Source: VRUE01 sp963814915 (GTDB lineage Bacteria > Actinomycetota > Thermoleophilia > Solirubrobacterales > 70-9). Taken from it: a stretch of DNA of 64,000 bases. A program made the translations under genes and the position numbers. The notes beneath the pieces are model-generated. The model was not told the origin of the DNA, searched no databases, and was given only the letters and a program-made list of their open reading frames with translations. Shown here piece after piece: positions 49,624 to 57,758 of this stretch (position 1 is the stretch's first letter; each line of letters begins with the position of its first letter). The stretch is from NCBI GenBank assembly GCA_963814915.1, contig CAWFEI010000005.1, positions 372,001 to 436,000 on the forward strand. The letters run 5' to 3'.

Positions 49624-51174
49624 ATGAGAGGGACTCTGGTGGTGATCGCAGCCCTGACCCTGTCCCTGGCACTTCCCGCGGCGGCCGGCGCCGCCGACAG
49701 CATCTACTGGAACGCCGGCGGGTCACCCGGAGAAATCGGGCGAGCCGCGCTCGACGGCAGCGGCGGCTCGGTCCTGCCAGTTGCCGACGGAACGCTTGAC
49801 GAACCGCTGGGCTTGGCGATAGACAGCGCCACGGGTCGCATCTACTGGGTCAACGGCGGGGGCAGCGTCTCCTATGCCAATCTCGACGGCTCCGGGAGCG
49901 GCGGCCTGCTCAACGCCGCCGGAGCCCGCTTCGAAGAACCTAGGGCCGCGACGATCGACCCGATCGGGCGCCGCATCTACTGGGCGGAGGAAGAAGGAAT
50001 CTCCTACACCAACCTCGACGGCTCCGGTGGTGGCGTCCTCAACACGGCCGGCGCGCCCGTCGTCTCTCCCGAGGGCGTCGCGATCGACCCGACTGCCAAC
50101 CGCATCTACTGGGCGAACTTCTACGGCCCCAGTATCGGCTATGCCAACCTCGACGGCTCCGGCGGCGCCGAACTCAACACGGCCGGGGCGCCGAAGTCCA
50201 ACCCGGACGGCGTCGCGATCGACCCCGTTGCCCGCAGGCTCTACTGGGCGAACTTCGGCGGCGCGGAACCAATCGCCTACGCCAACCTCGACGGCTCCGG
50301 CGGCGGCACCCTAAATGTCAGCGGCGCCAGCACGGTTCCGCCGCGGGGCGTCGCGATCGACCCCGAAGCGCGGCGGATCTACTGGGGCAACGAATCGCAG
50401 ACCATGGGCGCAATCTCCTACGCGGATCTCAAAGGGAGCGGGGGCGGTGTGCTCCCGACCTCCGGGGCGCCTCTCGAATGGCCGCAGTTCCCGATCCTGC
50501 AGAAGGCGCCCGTCGCCGTCGCGCCACCTTCGATCAGCGGCGGCACGGTTGCCGGCGACACGCTCAGCTGCTCGCAGGGGGCCTGGGCGCCCGACAGCTT
50601 CAGCTCCCAGCTCTACCGTGCGCCGAGCGGCTACGCCTACGAGTGGCTGCGCGACGGCTCCGCCGTCCCAGGCGCCGAGCAGAACACCTACGTCCCGGCG
50701 GCGGCCGGCGCCTATGTCTGCCGGGTTACTGCCGCCAACCGGGCCGGCTCGGCGGTCCAGACCAGCACCGTGGCCCGGGTGAGCGAACGTCCTCCGAATC
50801 CTCCAAAGCTTCACGGCAAGGCGATCGCTGCCGGCCGGGCCAAGGTGAAGCACGGCCGGGCATTGCTGCGAATGCGTTGCCCTTCCGGCGGCGGGGACTG
50901 CAAGGGCGTCGTCAAGCTCATCATGCGGATCAAGCCGAAGCGTCACACGCACCGGCCGACAACCAAGCGGGGAAGGCGACTGCTATTGGGCAAGCGAGCC
51001 TTCAGGATCGCCGCCGGCAGGCGGAAGCTCGTTCGAGTCAGACTCAACCGAGTGGGCAGGAAGCGTCTGCGCCGCGCGCCCCATCACCGCTTCGCCGTGC
51101 GGCTGAGGGGCGGAGGCGTCAGGTACCGCGGTCTACAGCTCCGCCTGGCGCCATCGCGGCATCCCCGAAGCTGA
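49624..51174 (+). CDS. Secreted YWTD/LDL-receptor-like beta-propeller protein
   Basis: This 516-residue protein has a signal peptide (VVIAALTLSLALPAAAGA) and six to seven repeats of about 40-45 residues. The repeat consensus is GVAIDPxARRIYWANxx...ISYANLDGSGGG. IYW matches the YWTD-type propeller strand. Residues about 300-390 form an immunoglobulin-like segment (YAYEWLRDGSAVPGAEQN). The C-terminus is very basic (Arg/Lys/His-rich, residues 400-516). It is probably an exposed binding protein; no enzyme motif is seen. The promoter at 49567-49594 and the GAGGG ribosome site support this start; an ATG at 49606 is possible. Confidence 0.82.
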   Translation: MRGTLVVIAALTLSLALPAAAGAADSIYWNAGGSPGEIGRAALDGSGGSVLPVADGTLDEPLGLAIDSATGRIYWVNGGGSVSYANLDGSGSGGLLNAAGARFEEPRAATIDPIGRRIYWAEEEGISYTNLDGSGGGVLNTAGAPVVSPEGVAIDPTANRIYWANFYGPSIGYANLDGSGGAELNTAGAPKSNPDGVAIDPVARRLYWANFGGAEPIAYANLDGSGGGTLNVSGASTVPPRGVAIDPEARRIYWGNESQTMGAISYADLKGSGGGVLPTSGAPLEWPQFPILQKAPVAVAPPSISGGTVAGDTLSCSQGAWAPDSFSSQLYRAPSGYAYEWLRDGSAVPGAEQNTYVPAAAGAYVCRVTAANRAGSAVQTSTVARVSERPPNPPKLHGKAIAAGRAKVKHGRALLRMRCPSGGGDCKGVVKLIMRIKPKRHTHRPTTKRGRRLLLGKRAFRIAAGRRKLVRVRLNRVGRKRLRRAPHHRFAVRLRGGGVRYRGLQLRLAPSRHPRS

Positions 51175-51251
51175 ATACTCGGGTAGGCCGAACCCCGCCC
51201 GACGCTTGGGGGACGTTTTCGCGTCTGCTTCTGGCGCTTTGTCAGCCGACC

Positions 51252-51539
51252 TCAGCCAGCGCTGGCTACGACCTCGCCTGAGCTTCGCTCCGTCGCGCTC
51301 GCGAGCAGCGGCACAACGTGCTCCTTCATCCACGGGCCGCCGACCTCGGACTTGATCCGCTCCTCGGTCTCTTGATCGGGGAAGGCGAGGATGAGGATCG
51401 CGTGGGTGTCATCCACCTTGACCAACTTGGCCGAGTGCCCGCCCGCGTCGACGAACTGCTTGGCGACTTCCCTTGCACTGTCGATGACTGCCTCGGGAAG
51501 GGGCTCCTCGAACCTCAGATGGTTGACGACGATGCGCAC
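51252..51539 (-). CDS. Small protein of unknown function (dimeric-barrel-like)
   Basis: This 95-residue protein starts at GTG 51539 with IVVNHLRFEEPLP. It shows an alpha-beta pattern (helix AVIDSAREVAKQFV, strand HAILILAFP, helix TEERIKSEV) suggestive of a ferredoxin-like fold such as antibiotic-monooxygenase-type dimers. No catalytic residue is recognised. It diverges from the NERD pseudogene. GC-rich third positions support a real gene. Confidence 0.6.
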   Translation of the reverse strand: MRIVVNHLRFEEPLPEAVIDSAREVAKQFVDAGGHSAKLVKVDDTHAILILAFPDQETEERIKSEVGGPWMKEHVVPLLASATERSSGEVVASAG

Positions 51540-51567
51540 AGGCTGAGCCTATCTCGCTGTCGCCCCC

Positions 51568-52162
51568 GTGGGCGAAGGCGCGACCGCTCTTCATCTCGGC
51601 CTTCGGGCCGTTCATCGTTGCCGGGCCGTCTACTTCATCGACGGGCACCGGCTTGTCTGGCTCGCGGGGCTGGTCACCGGGTTGCTCGTCGGGGCCTGGA
51701 TCGCATTGCGCGACTCGCCTCCTCGCTACGTCGAGAATTGGCACGACGGCGCCGAGGGAGAGAGGAAGACCGAGAAGGCACTGTGACCGCTCGAACGGGA
51801 AGGCCGGCGGACCTTCCACGACGCACAGGCCCGATACGGCAACTACGACCACATCGCGGTCGGCCCTGCCGGCGTGGTCCTGCTGGAAAGCAAGAACCTG
51901 ATGGGCATCGTCGAGCTGCGCGACGGAGCGCACCTGGGTGCAAGCTGTCGTCGTCTTCTGGTCAGAGTTTCCGCAAGGAGTGGTCGACGATGGTCGATGC
52001 GTCTTCCTGCACGGCTCCAAGCTGCTGGGCTGGATCGAAGGCAGGCCGGTTCGGTTGGGCGATTCCGGTGTCCAGATGATTGCCGGGAGCCTCGCCGGCA
52101 TTACTGGCGGGGAGACAGTCGCTGGGGCTCCAACAGCGCCCTCGGGACTCGTCCGTGCGTGA
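51568..52162 (+). pseudogene. Degraded NERD-domain nuclease-related gene
   Basis: One frame encodes a membrane helix (LVWLAGLVTGLLVGAWIAL) followed by ENWHDGAEGERKTEKAL, then an in-frame TGA at 51784-51786. The same frame continues with RRTFHDAQARYGNYDHIAVG and GVVLLESKN, the core NERD signature. Near 51930 the frame shifts by one. The C-terminal NERD block VQAVVVFWSEFPQGVV follows at 51938. The intermediate portion usual in NERD proteins is missing. The TGA is one base from CGA. Stop, frameshift and deletion together mark a pseudogene. Confidence 0.7.
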
Positions 52163-52271
52163 GGCGGCTGACGGCGGCGATGCCGCTCGGTTTTCGTCCT
52201 GAGCGGGCCCCTCGGGCTACATCTGGCAGACGCTCGCAACCACGCGAGAGCAGTTGTGTCAGGATCGCCGC

Positions 52272-52697
52272 ATGGCAGATAAATCGGTCGCGGACCAACT
52301 CCGCGAGCTCGGCGTGAAAAATGCAAATGTCCTCGTGCGGATGGCCGAGCGCGGCCAGCTCCTCGCCCTGAAGTGCGAGATGCCGCAGTGCTACCACCAC
52401 AAGGGGCGCGGCGCGTTCGATCCGGTCGGGACCCCGGGCAACAAGTGGACGCCCTCGCGCGACCACTACCCGACGCTCAAATCGGATGGCGGTAGGTTCG
52501 TCGCCGAGAACGTTCGACTCTCCCACTCTTGGTGCAACAAGCGGGACTGGGGTTGGCGGGCGCAAGTCCGGACGCAGCTCGCGAAGGGAAAGTCCCTCGC
52601 TGACATCGCCGAGTTCCTGAACCGCAAGGGTGTTCCCCCCGCACACGGCACGAACCAATGGACGGCCGCCATGGTGCGCAAGGCCTACGTGTCCTAG
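52272..52697 (+). CDS. HNH-type endonuclease-like protein
   Basis: This 141-residue protein has a Cys/His-rich centre: CEMPQCYHHKG, then SRDHYP and ENVRLSHSWCNKRDWGWR. The DH and N-x-x-L-x-H-x-x-CN pattern matches the HNH/beta-beta-alpha nuclease fold with a supporting zinc site. The C-terminus (KSLADIAEFLNRKGVPP) resembles a resolvase-type helix-turn-helix. It may be a small nuclease from a mobile element or restriction context. It lies in the region of broken mobile genes. ATG at 52272 is preferred over an upstream start. Confidence 0.6.
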   Translation: MADKSVADQLRELGVKNANVLVRMAERGQLLALKCEMPQCYHHKGRGAFDPVGTPGNKWTPSRDHYPTLKSDGGRFVAENVRLSHSWCNKRDWGWRAQVRTQLAKGKSLADIAEFLNRKGVPPAHGTNQWTAAMVRKAYVS

Positions 52698-52773
52698 TCC
52701 GGGTTCGGCGCTGGGTGCCGCTTCACGCGAAGGCCGATACCCGCGACCTTGGGTGCAGAAGGGGGCTGTCCCC

Positions 52774-52804
52774 TTGACACAGTGTCCAGTCTCCTTTCTA
52801 GGCT
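52774..52804 (+). promoter_or_regulatory. Possible promoter overlapping a palindromic element
   Basis: TTGACA (52774-52779) and TAGGCT (52799-52804), 19 bases apart, lie just before the ATG at 52811. That would give an almost leaderless mRNA. The same stretch contains two small palindromes (GGGGGCTGTCCCC and GACACAGTGTC), like REP elements. Either reading, or both, may be true. Confidence 0.35.
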
Positions 52805-52810
52805 AGCGCC

Positions 52811-53626
52811 ATGGATTCGCCGGATCTCTCGGAGAGCGCGTTTCAGCGCGCATGGAACGACGCCAACCAGGCAAGCGGGCGCGCCGCCGGAGCGGTTGTG
52901 GTAGCAGCTTGCACTGGAATCGGGACCGCCGTTTTCAACCGTCACCACTGGCTCGATGCAACGGGGGAATTTGTGATCGGTGCCCTCGTTGGTTTCGCAA
53001 CCGGCTTGGCGCTGTTGATCGCCATAGCTCTCCTTCGCGCACTGATGCTTCAGCGCAACGAGGCCCGCCGATATGCCCAGAAGCTCGAATCTGCTGAGCC
53101 CCAACTTCAGGTCGGCCAGCCTCTCTGTCGTGCCCTCCCGATTGAGTGGAATGAAGGGCGACCAGCCCGTCTCGCGGCGTTTGTGTACGTCCCGATCCGC
53201 AATGAACCAGAGGTCGGCGCAGAGGGCGGGACCGCCGCCGAGGAGGTCCATGCGCGAATTCGTGTGCTACCCATCAAGGGAGATCGAGGCACGGATTGGT
53301 TGCCGGCACGGTGGTGGTCCTTGTCTCCACAGGGGGGCCGCTGGTCTGAGGACTGGACGCCCGAAGATGAATTCGCCGAGATGCGGCTACCCGCCAATGG
53401 CCGCGACTTCTATCTCGACGTTGTCGCTCAGTTTCCGGAGCAGGAGTCCTGCACGATCTCAAACCAGGAAGCCCACGTGGAGATTGGGTTCGCATTCCCT
53501 TTTGTCGTGGAATTGATGCTTCAAGGAAGCAATATCTCCGCGAAGAAGTTTCAGGTCAGGATCACGCCTGCGGAGGTACACAGGGATGGAGTTGGCATTC
53601 CTCGGGCGGAATTGGTGACCAGATGA
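52811..53626 (+). CDS. Membrane-associated protein of unknown function
   Basis: This 271-residue protein has a hydrophilic start and two hydrophobic helices (about residues 25-43 and 55-78). A soluble domain of about 190 residues follows, with aromatic strands (RLAAFVYVPIRNEPEVG, DFYLDVVAQFP). I do not recognise a family. The third-codon composition is less GC-rich than in core genes, consistent with recent acquisition. It sits among mobile-element debris, with an IS-like scrap just downstream on the other strand. Confidence 0.6.
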   Translation: MDSPDLSESAFQRAWNDANQASGRAAGAVVVAACTGIGTAVFNRHHWLDATGEFVIGALVGFATGLALLIAIALLRALMLQRNEARRYAQKLESAEPQLQVGQPLCRALPIEWNEGRPARLAAFVYVPIRNEPEVGAEGGTAAEEVHARIRVLPIKGDRGTDWLPARWWSLSPQGGRWSEDWTPEDEFAEMRLPANGRDFYLDVVAQFPEQESCTISNQEAHVEIGFAFPFVVELMLQGSNISAKKFQVRITPAEVHRDGVGIPRAELVTR

Positions 53627-53640
53627 ACAAGCTCCTCGTG

Positions 53641-53719
53641 GCAAGGTCTCGTCCTCGATCATCCGCAACAGCGTGTCGCGGAACAGTTAGGCGTTGTCCC
53701 GGTTGTTGAAGCGGAACAC
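53641..53719 (-). pseudogene. Transposase C-terminal remnant (IS1595-like)
   Basis: A short minus-strand frame reads VFRFNNRDNA, a TAA stop, then LFRDTLLRMIEDE. This resembles the C-terminal end of IS1595/ISXO2-type transposases, where an FRFNNR motif is followed by LFRDTL. No inverted repeats or catalytic DDE region are seen nearby, so only a tail survives. The match is from memory of the family pattern; a database search is needed. Confidence 0.45.
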
Positions 53720-53804
53720 TACGGGGAAAAGCGCGCGCGGGCTGACCCGCACCCAAATCCAGTACGGATGCCTGCTCAGCAGCAATGGCACGCCTTAGCC
53801 CGAA

Positions 53805-54296
53805 TCACAGCAGTCGCTCGACAACGAGCACGTCCCGCCAAGCGCCGTCGAGCTGACCATGTCGCCGATGCAGGCCGACGGAGTCGAAGCCGCAGCGTTC
53901 GGTCAAGCGGATGCTCGCGGTGTTGTCGGTGAAGAGCTTGCCGATCATCTTGTGGAAGCCGCGCTCTTCGGCCGCGGAGGCAAGCGCTTCGGCCAGCAGC
54001 GTGCCGAGCCCGCGGCCACGCGCCTGCGGTGCCACATAGACGCTCGCCTCGCCGATGCCCTCGTAGCACCCACGGGTGCTGTAGGGGGCAAGGCCCGCCC
54101 ATCCGACAATGTCCGCGCCCGCATCGCAGACGAACAGGGGGTGCCGCGATTGCCCAAGCCGAGGCCCGAAGTCCTCGGGCGACCTCGGCGCCGTCTCGAA
54201 TGTCGAGCGCCGCTCGGCGATCGCGGCGTTGTAGATCTCGGATATCGCTGTGGCGTCGTCAGACAACGCATCGCGCACCGCGGCTTTCTCGTTCAT
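53805..54296 (-). CDS. GNAT acetyltransferase, phosphinothricin-acetyltransferase-like
   Basis: This 163-residue protein has the GNAT acetyl-CoA motif VAPQARGRGLGTLLAEAL (Q/RxxGxG/A) and the strand-4/5 bulge EASVYV. ISEIYNAAIAERRSTFET at the N-terminus and GKLFTDNTASIRLTERCGF near the end match the phosphinothricin/methionine sulfoximine acetyltransferase group. It would N-acetylate a glutamate-like amine, perhaps an antibiotic. The ATG at 54296 (NEKAAV) fits the family length. A methyltransferase gene lies upstream. Confidence 0.85.
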   Translation of the reverse strand: MNEKAAVRDALSDDATAISEIYNAAIAERRSTFETAPRSPEDFGPRLGQSRHPLFVCDAGADIVGWAGLAPYSTRGCYEGIGEASVYVAPQARGRGLGTLLAEALASAAEERGFHKMIGKLFTDNTASIRLTERCGFDSVGLHRRHGQLDGAWRDVLVVERLL

Positions 54297-54374
54297 GGCC
54301 GCATTCTCGTTGCCTGTTGACCGGCAGGCAATGTCCACATGGCCAAAGTGGCCTATCCGTTCGCGGGAGACTCC

Positions 54375-55223
54375 CTACCGACGCTCGACTTCCCACACGA
54401 TCACGGCGGGAACGTCGGTAAGGGCGTCCTCGAAGGCGTCCACCCGGTGCTTCTTCGCGCGGGCCTGGGCCTGCTCGGCGCTCAGCCGGGGTTCGATGCA
54501 GCGGCGAACGGCGAGGCCGGCAGCGCCGAATGCCGCAATGTAGTCGCCGTGCAGGTGGGGGTACTCGGGGATCATCGAGCGTCGCCCATCCGCATCGACG
54601 AACACGGCCCGCCAGCCGAGGATCGCCGTGGCGAACGGGTGAGGGTTGGAGACGATCAGCCGTCCGCCCGGCTTCAAGGCCCGGCCCAGCTCCATGATCG
54701 CTGGGCCGAGCTCGGACAGATGGCTGAGCGCGAGCGCGCAGACCGCGCCCGCCACCTCGCCGTCTGCGAGCGGCAGCGTGGTGAGCTCGCCGAGGCGGAG
54801 GTCGGCGTCGGCAAGCTTGGCCGCGGCGCAATCCAGCATCGCCTGGCTTCCGTCGACGCCGATCACCTGTCGGCCCCGACCACACAGGTAGGCGGCGTGA
54901 CGGCCCGTGCCGCATGCAGCGTCGAGGATCGGCCCAGGCGGCAGCTGGTCGAGCAGCTCTCGAACAACCGGCTCCTCGGCCGCGATCGTGTCGTTGCCGG
55001 GCTCGTCGTAATCCTCTGCCCACTGCGCATAGCCGGCGTCGACATCCGTCTCGGGCAGGTCACGTCGCTCCGCGTAGGGCGGTTCGTCGAGCCGCGAGAG
55101 GATCTCCCGAATCTCCTCGGTGCGGGCTTCGACACCGTCGAAGGAACGACGCGCCCCGGCGCGCAGCAGCGCCAGGCCCTCGATGCCGAGGAGGTAGTGG
55201 CCCTGCTTGAGTCCTTCTGCCAT
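54375..55223 (-). CDS. SAM-dependent methyltransferase
   Basis: This 282-residue class I methyltransferase has motif I ILDAACGTGRHAAYL near residue 97, motif II VIGVDGSQAMLD and the post-IV ALKPGGRLIVSNPHP. An N-terminal helical region (residues 1-60) and a C-terminal segment (ARAKKHRVDAFEDALTD) flank it. The substrate is unknown. It overlaps no neighbour; a GNAT gene follows upstream by about 17 bases on the same strand, so the trio of GNAT, methyltransferase and GNAT may be one transcript. Confidence 0.82.
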   Translation of the reverse strand: MAEGLKQGHYLLGIEGLALLRAGARRSFDGVEARTEEIREILSRLDEPPYAERRDLPETDVDAGYAQWAEDYDEPGNDTIAAEEPVVRELLDQLPPGPILDAACGTGRHAAYLCGRGRQVIGVDGSQAMLDCAAAKLADADLRLGELTTLPLADGEVAGAVCALALSHLSELGPAIMELGRALKPGGRLIVSNPHPFATAILGWRAVFVDADGRRSMIPEYPHLHGDYIAAFGAAGLAVRRCIEPRLSAEQAQARAKKHRVDAFEDALTDVPAVIVWEVERR

Positions 55224-55240
55224 CCGCCGAACCGTCGCGA

Positions 55241-55768
55241 TCAGCTCGGCGCCGGCGTGTTGCGCTTACCGTAGAAGACGACAAAGGCTTGGGTGAAGCC
55301 GTGGCGCTCGTAGAAGCGGTGGGAGTCGACGTTGGTCTTCGCGGCAGTGATGGCGAGAGCCTCGACGCCGATCCCGGCGAGGCGCTGCCACACCGCCTCC
55401 AGCAGCGCGGAGCCTACGCCGTCGCCACGGCGCTCGGGAAAGACCGAAAGCGTCTCCAACTCGGCGAGCCGCTCGCCGGTCTGCCAGGCGGCGTAGCCGG
55501 AACCGACCGTGACGAAGGCGTAGCCGATCGGGTGGTCGCCGTCCTGCGCGATGACGAAGAAGGTCGCGGGACCTTCGAGCCAGCGCTCGTACTTGGCCCG
55601 CCGACGCCGCCAGGAGTCCGCCAGCTCGCGCTTCGGAGCGCTGCCGCCGAGGTTCGGAACGAGACTGGAATGATGCTCCTGGAGCGCATTCCAGAGCGGC
55701 TCGACCGCGTGAAGCTGATCTGCGTCGTCCGCGTAGCGCAAGGTGATCTCTGACTTCGAAGGCTCCAT
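55241..55768 (-). CDS. GNAT-family N-acetyltransferase
   Basis: This 175-residue protein has the GNAT motif A ETLSVFPERRGDGVGSALLEAVW and the final strand GFTQAFVVFY. SHRFYERHGF is typical of motif B. The upstream in-frame sequence is antisense to the OsmC gene, so ATG at 55768 (EPSKSEITLR) is used. The acceptor is unknown. It diverges from the OsmC-cupin pair. Confidence 0.82.
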   Translation of the reverse strand: MEPSKSEITLRYADDADQLHAVEPLWNALQEHHSSLVPNLGGSAPKRELADSWRRRRAKYERWLEGPATFFVIAQDGDHPIGYAFVTVGSGYAAWQTGERLAELETLSVFPERRGDGVGSALLEAVWQRLAGIGVEALAITAAKTNVDSHRFYERHGFTQAFVVFYGKRNTPAPS

Positions 55769-55871
55769 GCCGCCACAGTCAAACAGGATTTCCGTCCGGG
55801 CGGGACGCCTCGTGAAAGCATGCTCACGTGAGCCGAAGAGCGGAATATCTCTCGAACGGGTCGGCGAAGCG

Positions 55872-56291
55872 TTGAGCAGGCACGCGAGCGTCCACCACGC
55901 GCGGGTCATCTGGGATCCGAGCCAGGATGATCGCCGCGCTCACACGATCGACCTGGCCAACCAACGGCTCGCCGTGTCGGGCGCGGCCGTCCTCGGCGGC
56001 GATCCGGACAAGGCGGATCCGGAGGAGATGTTCGTCGCCTCGCTGGCGAGCTGTCACATGTTGTGGTTCCTCTCCTTGGCCCGCGCCGCGCGCCTTCGGG
56101 CGACCGCCTACGAGGACAAGCCGGAGGGGACGATGGACGGCACGAGGTTCACGCGCGTGGTCCTTCGCCCCAGGGTCGCCTTCGACGACGACATCACCGA
56201 AGAGCAGACCGACTCTCTCCACCATCGCGCCCACGAGCGCTGCTTCATCGCCAACAGCGTCAGCTGCCCGGTGGAGGTGGAGCCTCAGTGA
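55872..56291 (+). CDS. OsmC-family peroxidase-like protein
   Basis: This 139-residue OsmC protein has LGGDPDKADPEEMFVASLAS and the first Cys in SCHMLWFLSLARA, with the second in HERCFIANSVSCPVEV. Both Cys are as in Ohr/OsmC thiol peroxidases. TTG at 55872 gives a start SRHASVHHARVIWD that fits the family; an ATG upstream would add antisense sequence. It probably reduces organic hydroperoxides. Its stop shares a base with the cupin ATG (TGATG). Confidence 0.85.
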   Translation: MSRHASVHHARVIWDPSQDDRRAHTIDLANQRLAVSGAAVLGGDPDKADPEEMFVASLASCHMLWFLSLARAARLRATAYEDKPEGTMDGTRFTRVVLRPRVAFDDDITEEQTDSLHHRAHERCFIANSVSCPVEVEPQ

Positions 56292-56656
56292 TGGAGCTAC
56301 CGCGCCGGGTGGAGAAGCCGTGGGGGCACGAGCTGTGGTTCGCACAGACCGAGCGCTACGCCGGCAAGCTGCTCCACGTCCAGGCCGGACAGCGGCTCTC
56401 GGTCCAGTACCACGAGCGCAAGGACGAGACCTCCTACCTGCTCACCGGGCGCCTGCTGCTGAGCAAGGGCCCGGAAGCCGAGACGATGTCGACGAGCGAG
56501 CTGACGGCGGGTGCGGCGTGGCGCAACGAGCCGGGACAGGTGCACACGATCGAGGCGCTCGAGGACTCGGTCGTCGTCGAGGTCTCGACGCCCGAGCTCG
56601 ACGACGTGGTGCGCGTCATCGACGACTACGGCCGAGCCGGGACGTCGGCGCCGTAG
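56291..56656 (+). CDS. Cupin-domain protein, mannose-6-phosphate isomerase-like
   Basis: This 121-residue single cupin has VEKPWGHELWF, a start typical of type II phosphomannose isomerase C-terminal domains. Cupin motif 1 is SVQYHERKDETSYLLTGRL and motif 2 is EPGQVHTIEALED. Metal-binding His/Glu residues are in place. Similar stand-alone proteins bind sugar phosphates or act as isomerases. It is coupled to the OsmC gene. A direct role in sugar metabolism is only an inference. Confidence 0.8.
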   Translation: MELPRRVEKPWGHELWFAQTERYAGKLLHVQAGQRLSVQYHERKDETSYLLTGRLLLSKGPEAETMSTSELTAGAAWRNEPGQVHTIEALEDSVVVEVSTPELDDVVRVIDDYGRAGTSAP

Positions 56657-56705
56657 CGACGTCGGCGAAGACGCCGGCGGCGACCGCTAATGACGAAATC
56701 GCCAG

Positions 56706-57257
56706 CTACGCCGGAAGCTGCTCAAGCAGCGAAACCAAAGACGCCTGCGGGCTCGGGTCGTCTTGCTCGCTGCCTACCTCTTTGAGCAGTTCTCCGATCT
56801 GAGCTTCGCGGCCGTTCTGCTGGTCGTCGGCGCGAGCATGGGCGAGCGCGGTCAGGGCGAGGTCGTACTCACCGGCATCGATGGCAACCTCGGCGACGGC
56901 AAGCTGGGCATCCGGGCCAGACCACTCGCTCTCCCCTCGCTGCTCCGCCAGGTGGATGGCACGAGTCAGAAACCCCAGGGCAAGGTCGTTGAGACCAAGG
57001 CGGTTCATTGCCGAGCCGAGATTCCACGGATAGGCGGGCTCGCCGGCGTCCAGGCGCATGGCTTGTCCATAGAGCGCCAATACGCGGTCGAGCTTGCCCT
57101 CTGCGAGAAAACGCTCCGCGACCTCGGCCTCGGGCCATTGCCCCGGCCCGAAGGCATCGGAGAGCAACTCGTCGGCCTCGCTGACAAGCTGCTCAGCCCT
57201 AGCTGCGACTGCGGGCTCTGCGTCCTCTGGCTTGCGTGTATTGCGCGCGTTGGTCAT
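56706..57257 (-). CDS. TPR-repeat protein
   Basis: This 183-residue soluble protein has two to three TPR-like helical hairpins (residues about 55-130: GKLDRVLALYGQAMRLDAGE and LGLNDLALGFLTRAIHLAEQ). TPR units mediate protein contacts. No enzyme domain is present. The last part is Gln/Leu rich. It overlaps the neighbouring small ORF by 59 bases in a different frame, so one start may be wrong. Confidence 0.75.
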   Translation of the reverse strand: MTNARNTRKPEDAEPAVAARAEQLVSEADELLSDAFGPGQWPEAEVAERFLAEGKLDRVLALYGQAMRLDAGEPAYPWNLGSAMNRLGLNDLALGFLTRAIHLAEQRGESEWSGPDAQLAVAEVAIDAGEYDLALTALAHARADDQQNGREAQIGELLKEVGSEQDDPSPQASLVSLLEQLPA

Positions 57258-57423
57258 CGGTCAGTTCCTCTCGCCATGCATGCCAGTGCTTGGCTCGCTC
57301 TGGATTGTGACGCACGCCGAGGATTTCCTCGCCAATACGGACGAGATCGCAGACGCGAAGCTCCTCGCCCGTCTGCGGATCAACGCCCGCTGGGTCGTTC
57401 CAGTTGCGCGGCTTCCTCGGCAT
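57199..57423 (-). CDS. Small conserved-looking protein of unknown function
   Basis: This 74-residue protein begins PRKPRNWNDPAG and carries ELRVCDLVRIGEEILGVRHN and KHWHAWREELTDDQ, ending in an Arg-rich tail. The even mixture of charged and hydrophobic residues suggests a real helical protein. It overlaps the start of the TPR gene by 59 bases and could be translationally coupled to it. I do not recognise a family. Confidence 0.5.
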   Translation of the reverse strand: MPRKPRNWNDPAGVDPQTGEELRVCDLVRIGEEILGVRHNPERAKHWHAWREELTDDQRAQYTQARGRRARSRS

Positions 57424-57758
57424 GTGCCGAGTCTTTCAACGGGGTGAGACGGACCGACGAGGAGGTCAGATGGGCTCAGCTGTGATGATCGATTTGTTCA
57501 TGCGCATTTTCCGTGAGTTGCTCGTCGTATCCGTCGCATCTCATCCCTGCCATCGCCTCGAAAAGGAGCTCCCGGTCGACCCCGCTCCGGCGCCATGAGC
57601 CCTCCGTCCCAACACTCCCGGCCCCAAACCAATCACCGCTTTGGGCCCCGGACTCCTCGTCGGGCCTCGGGCAGCAAAGTCCCATCGTCGCCGCTTTGCA
57701 AAGCCGAGCGAGCGTCCGCGCCACACCCGAGTAGACGCCCCGAATGGACGAGGAGCTG
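57424..57758. other. Intergenic stretch without a recognised gene
   Basis: About 335 bases between the small ORF and the PIN toxin. A minus-strand frame of 69 residues (57476-57685) is open but matches nothing I know and has mixed codon use. No repeat or RNA gene is evident. It may be remnant sequence. Confidence 0.35.

Noticed and set aside
51784..51786. TGA in the NERD gene as selenocysteine codon
   Set aside because: The position corresponds to a non-catalytic residue, no SECIS-like hairpin is seen, and the gene also has a frameshift and deletion.
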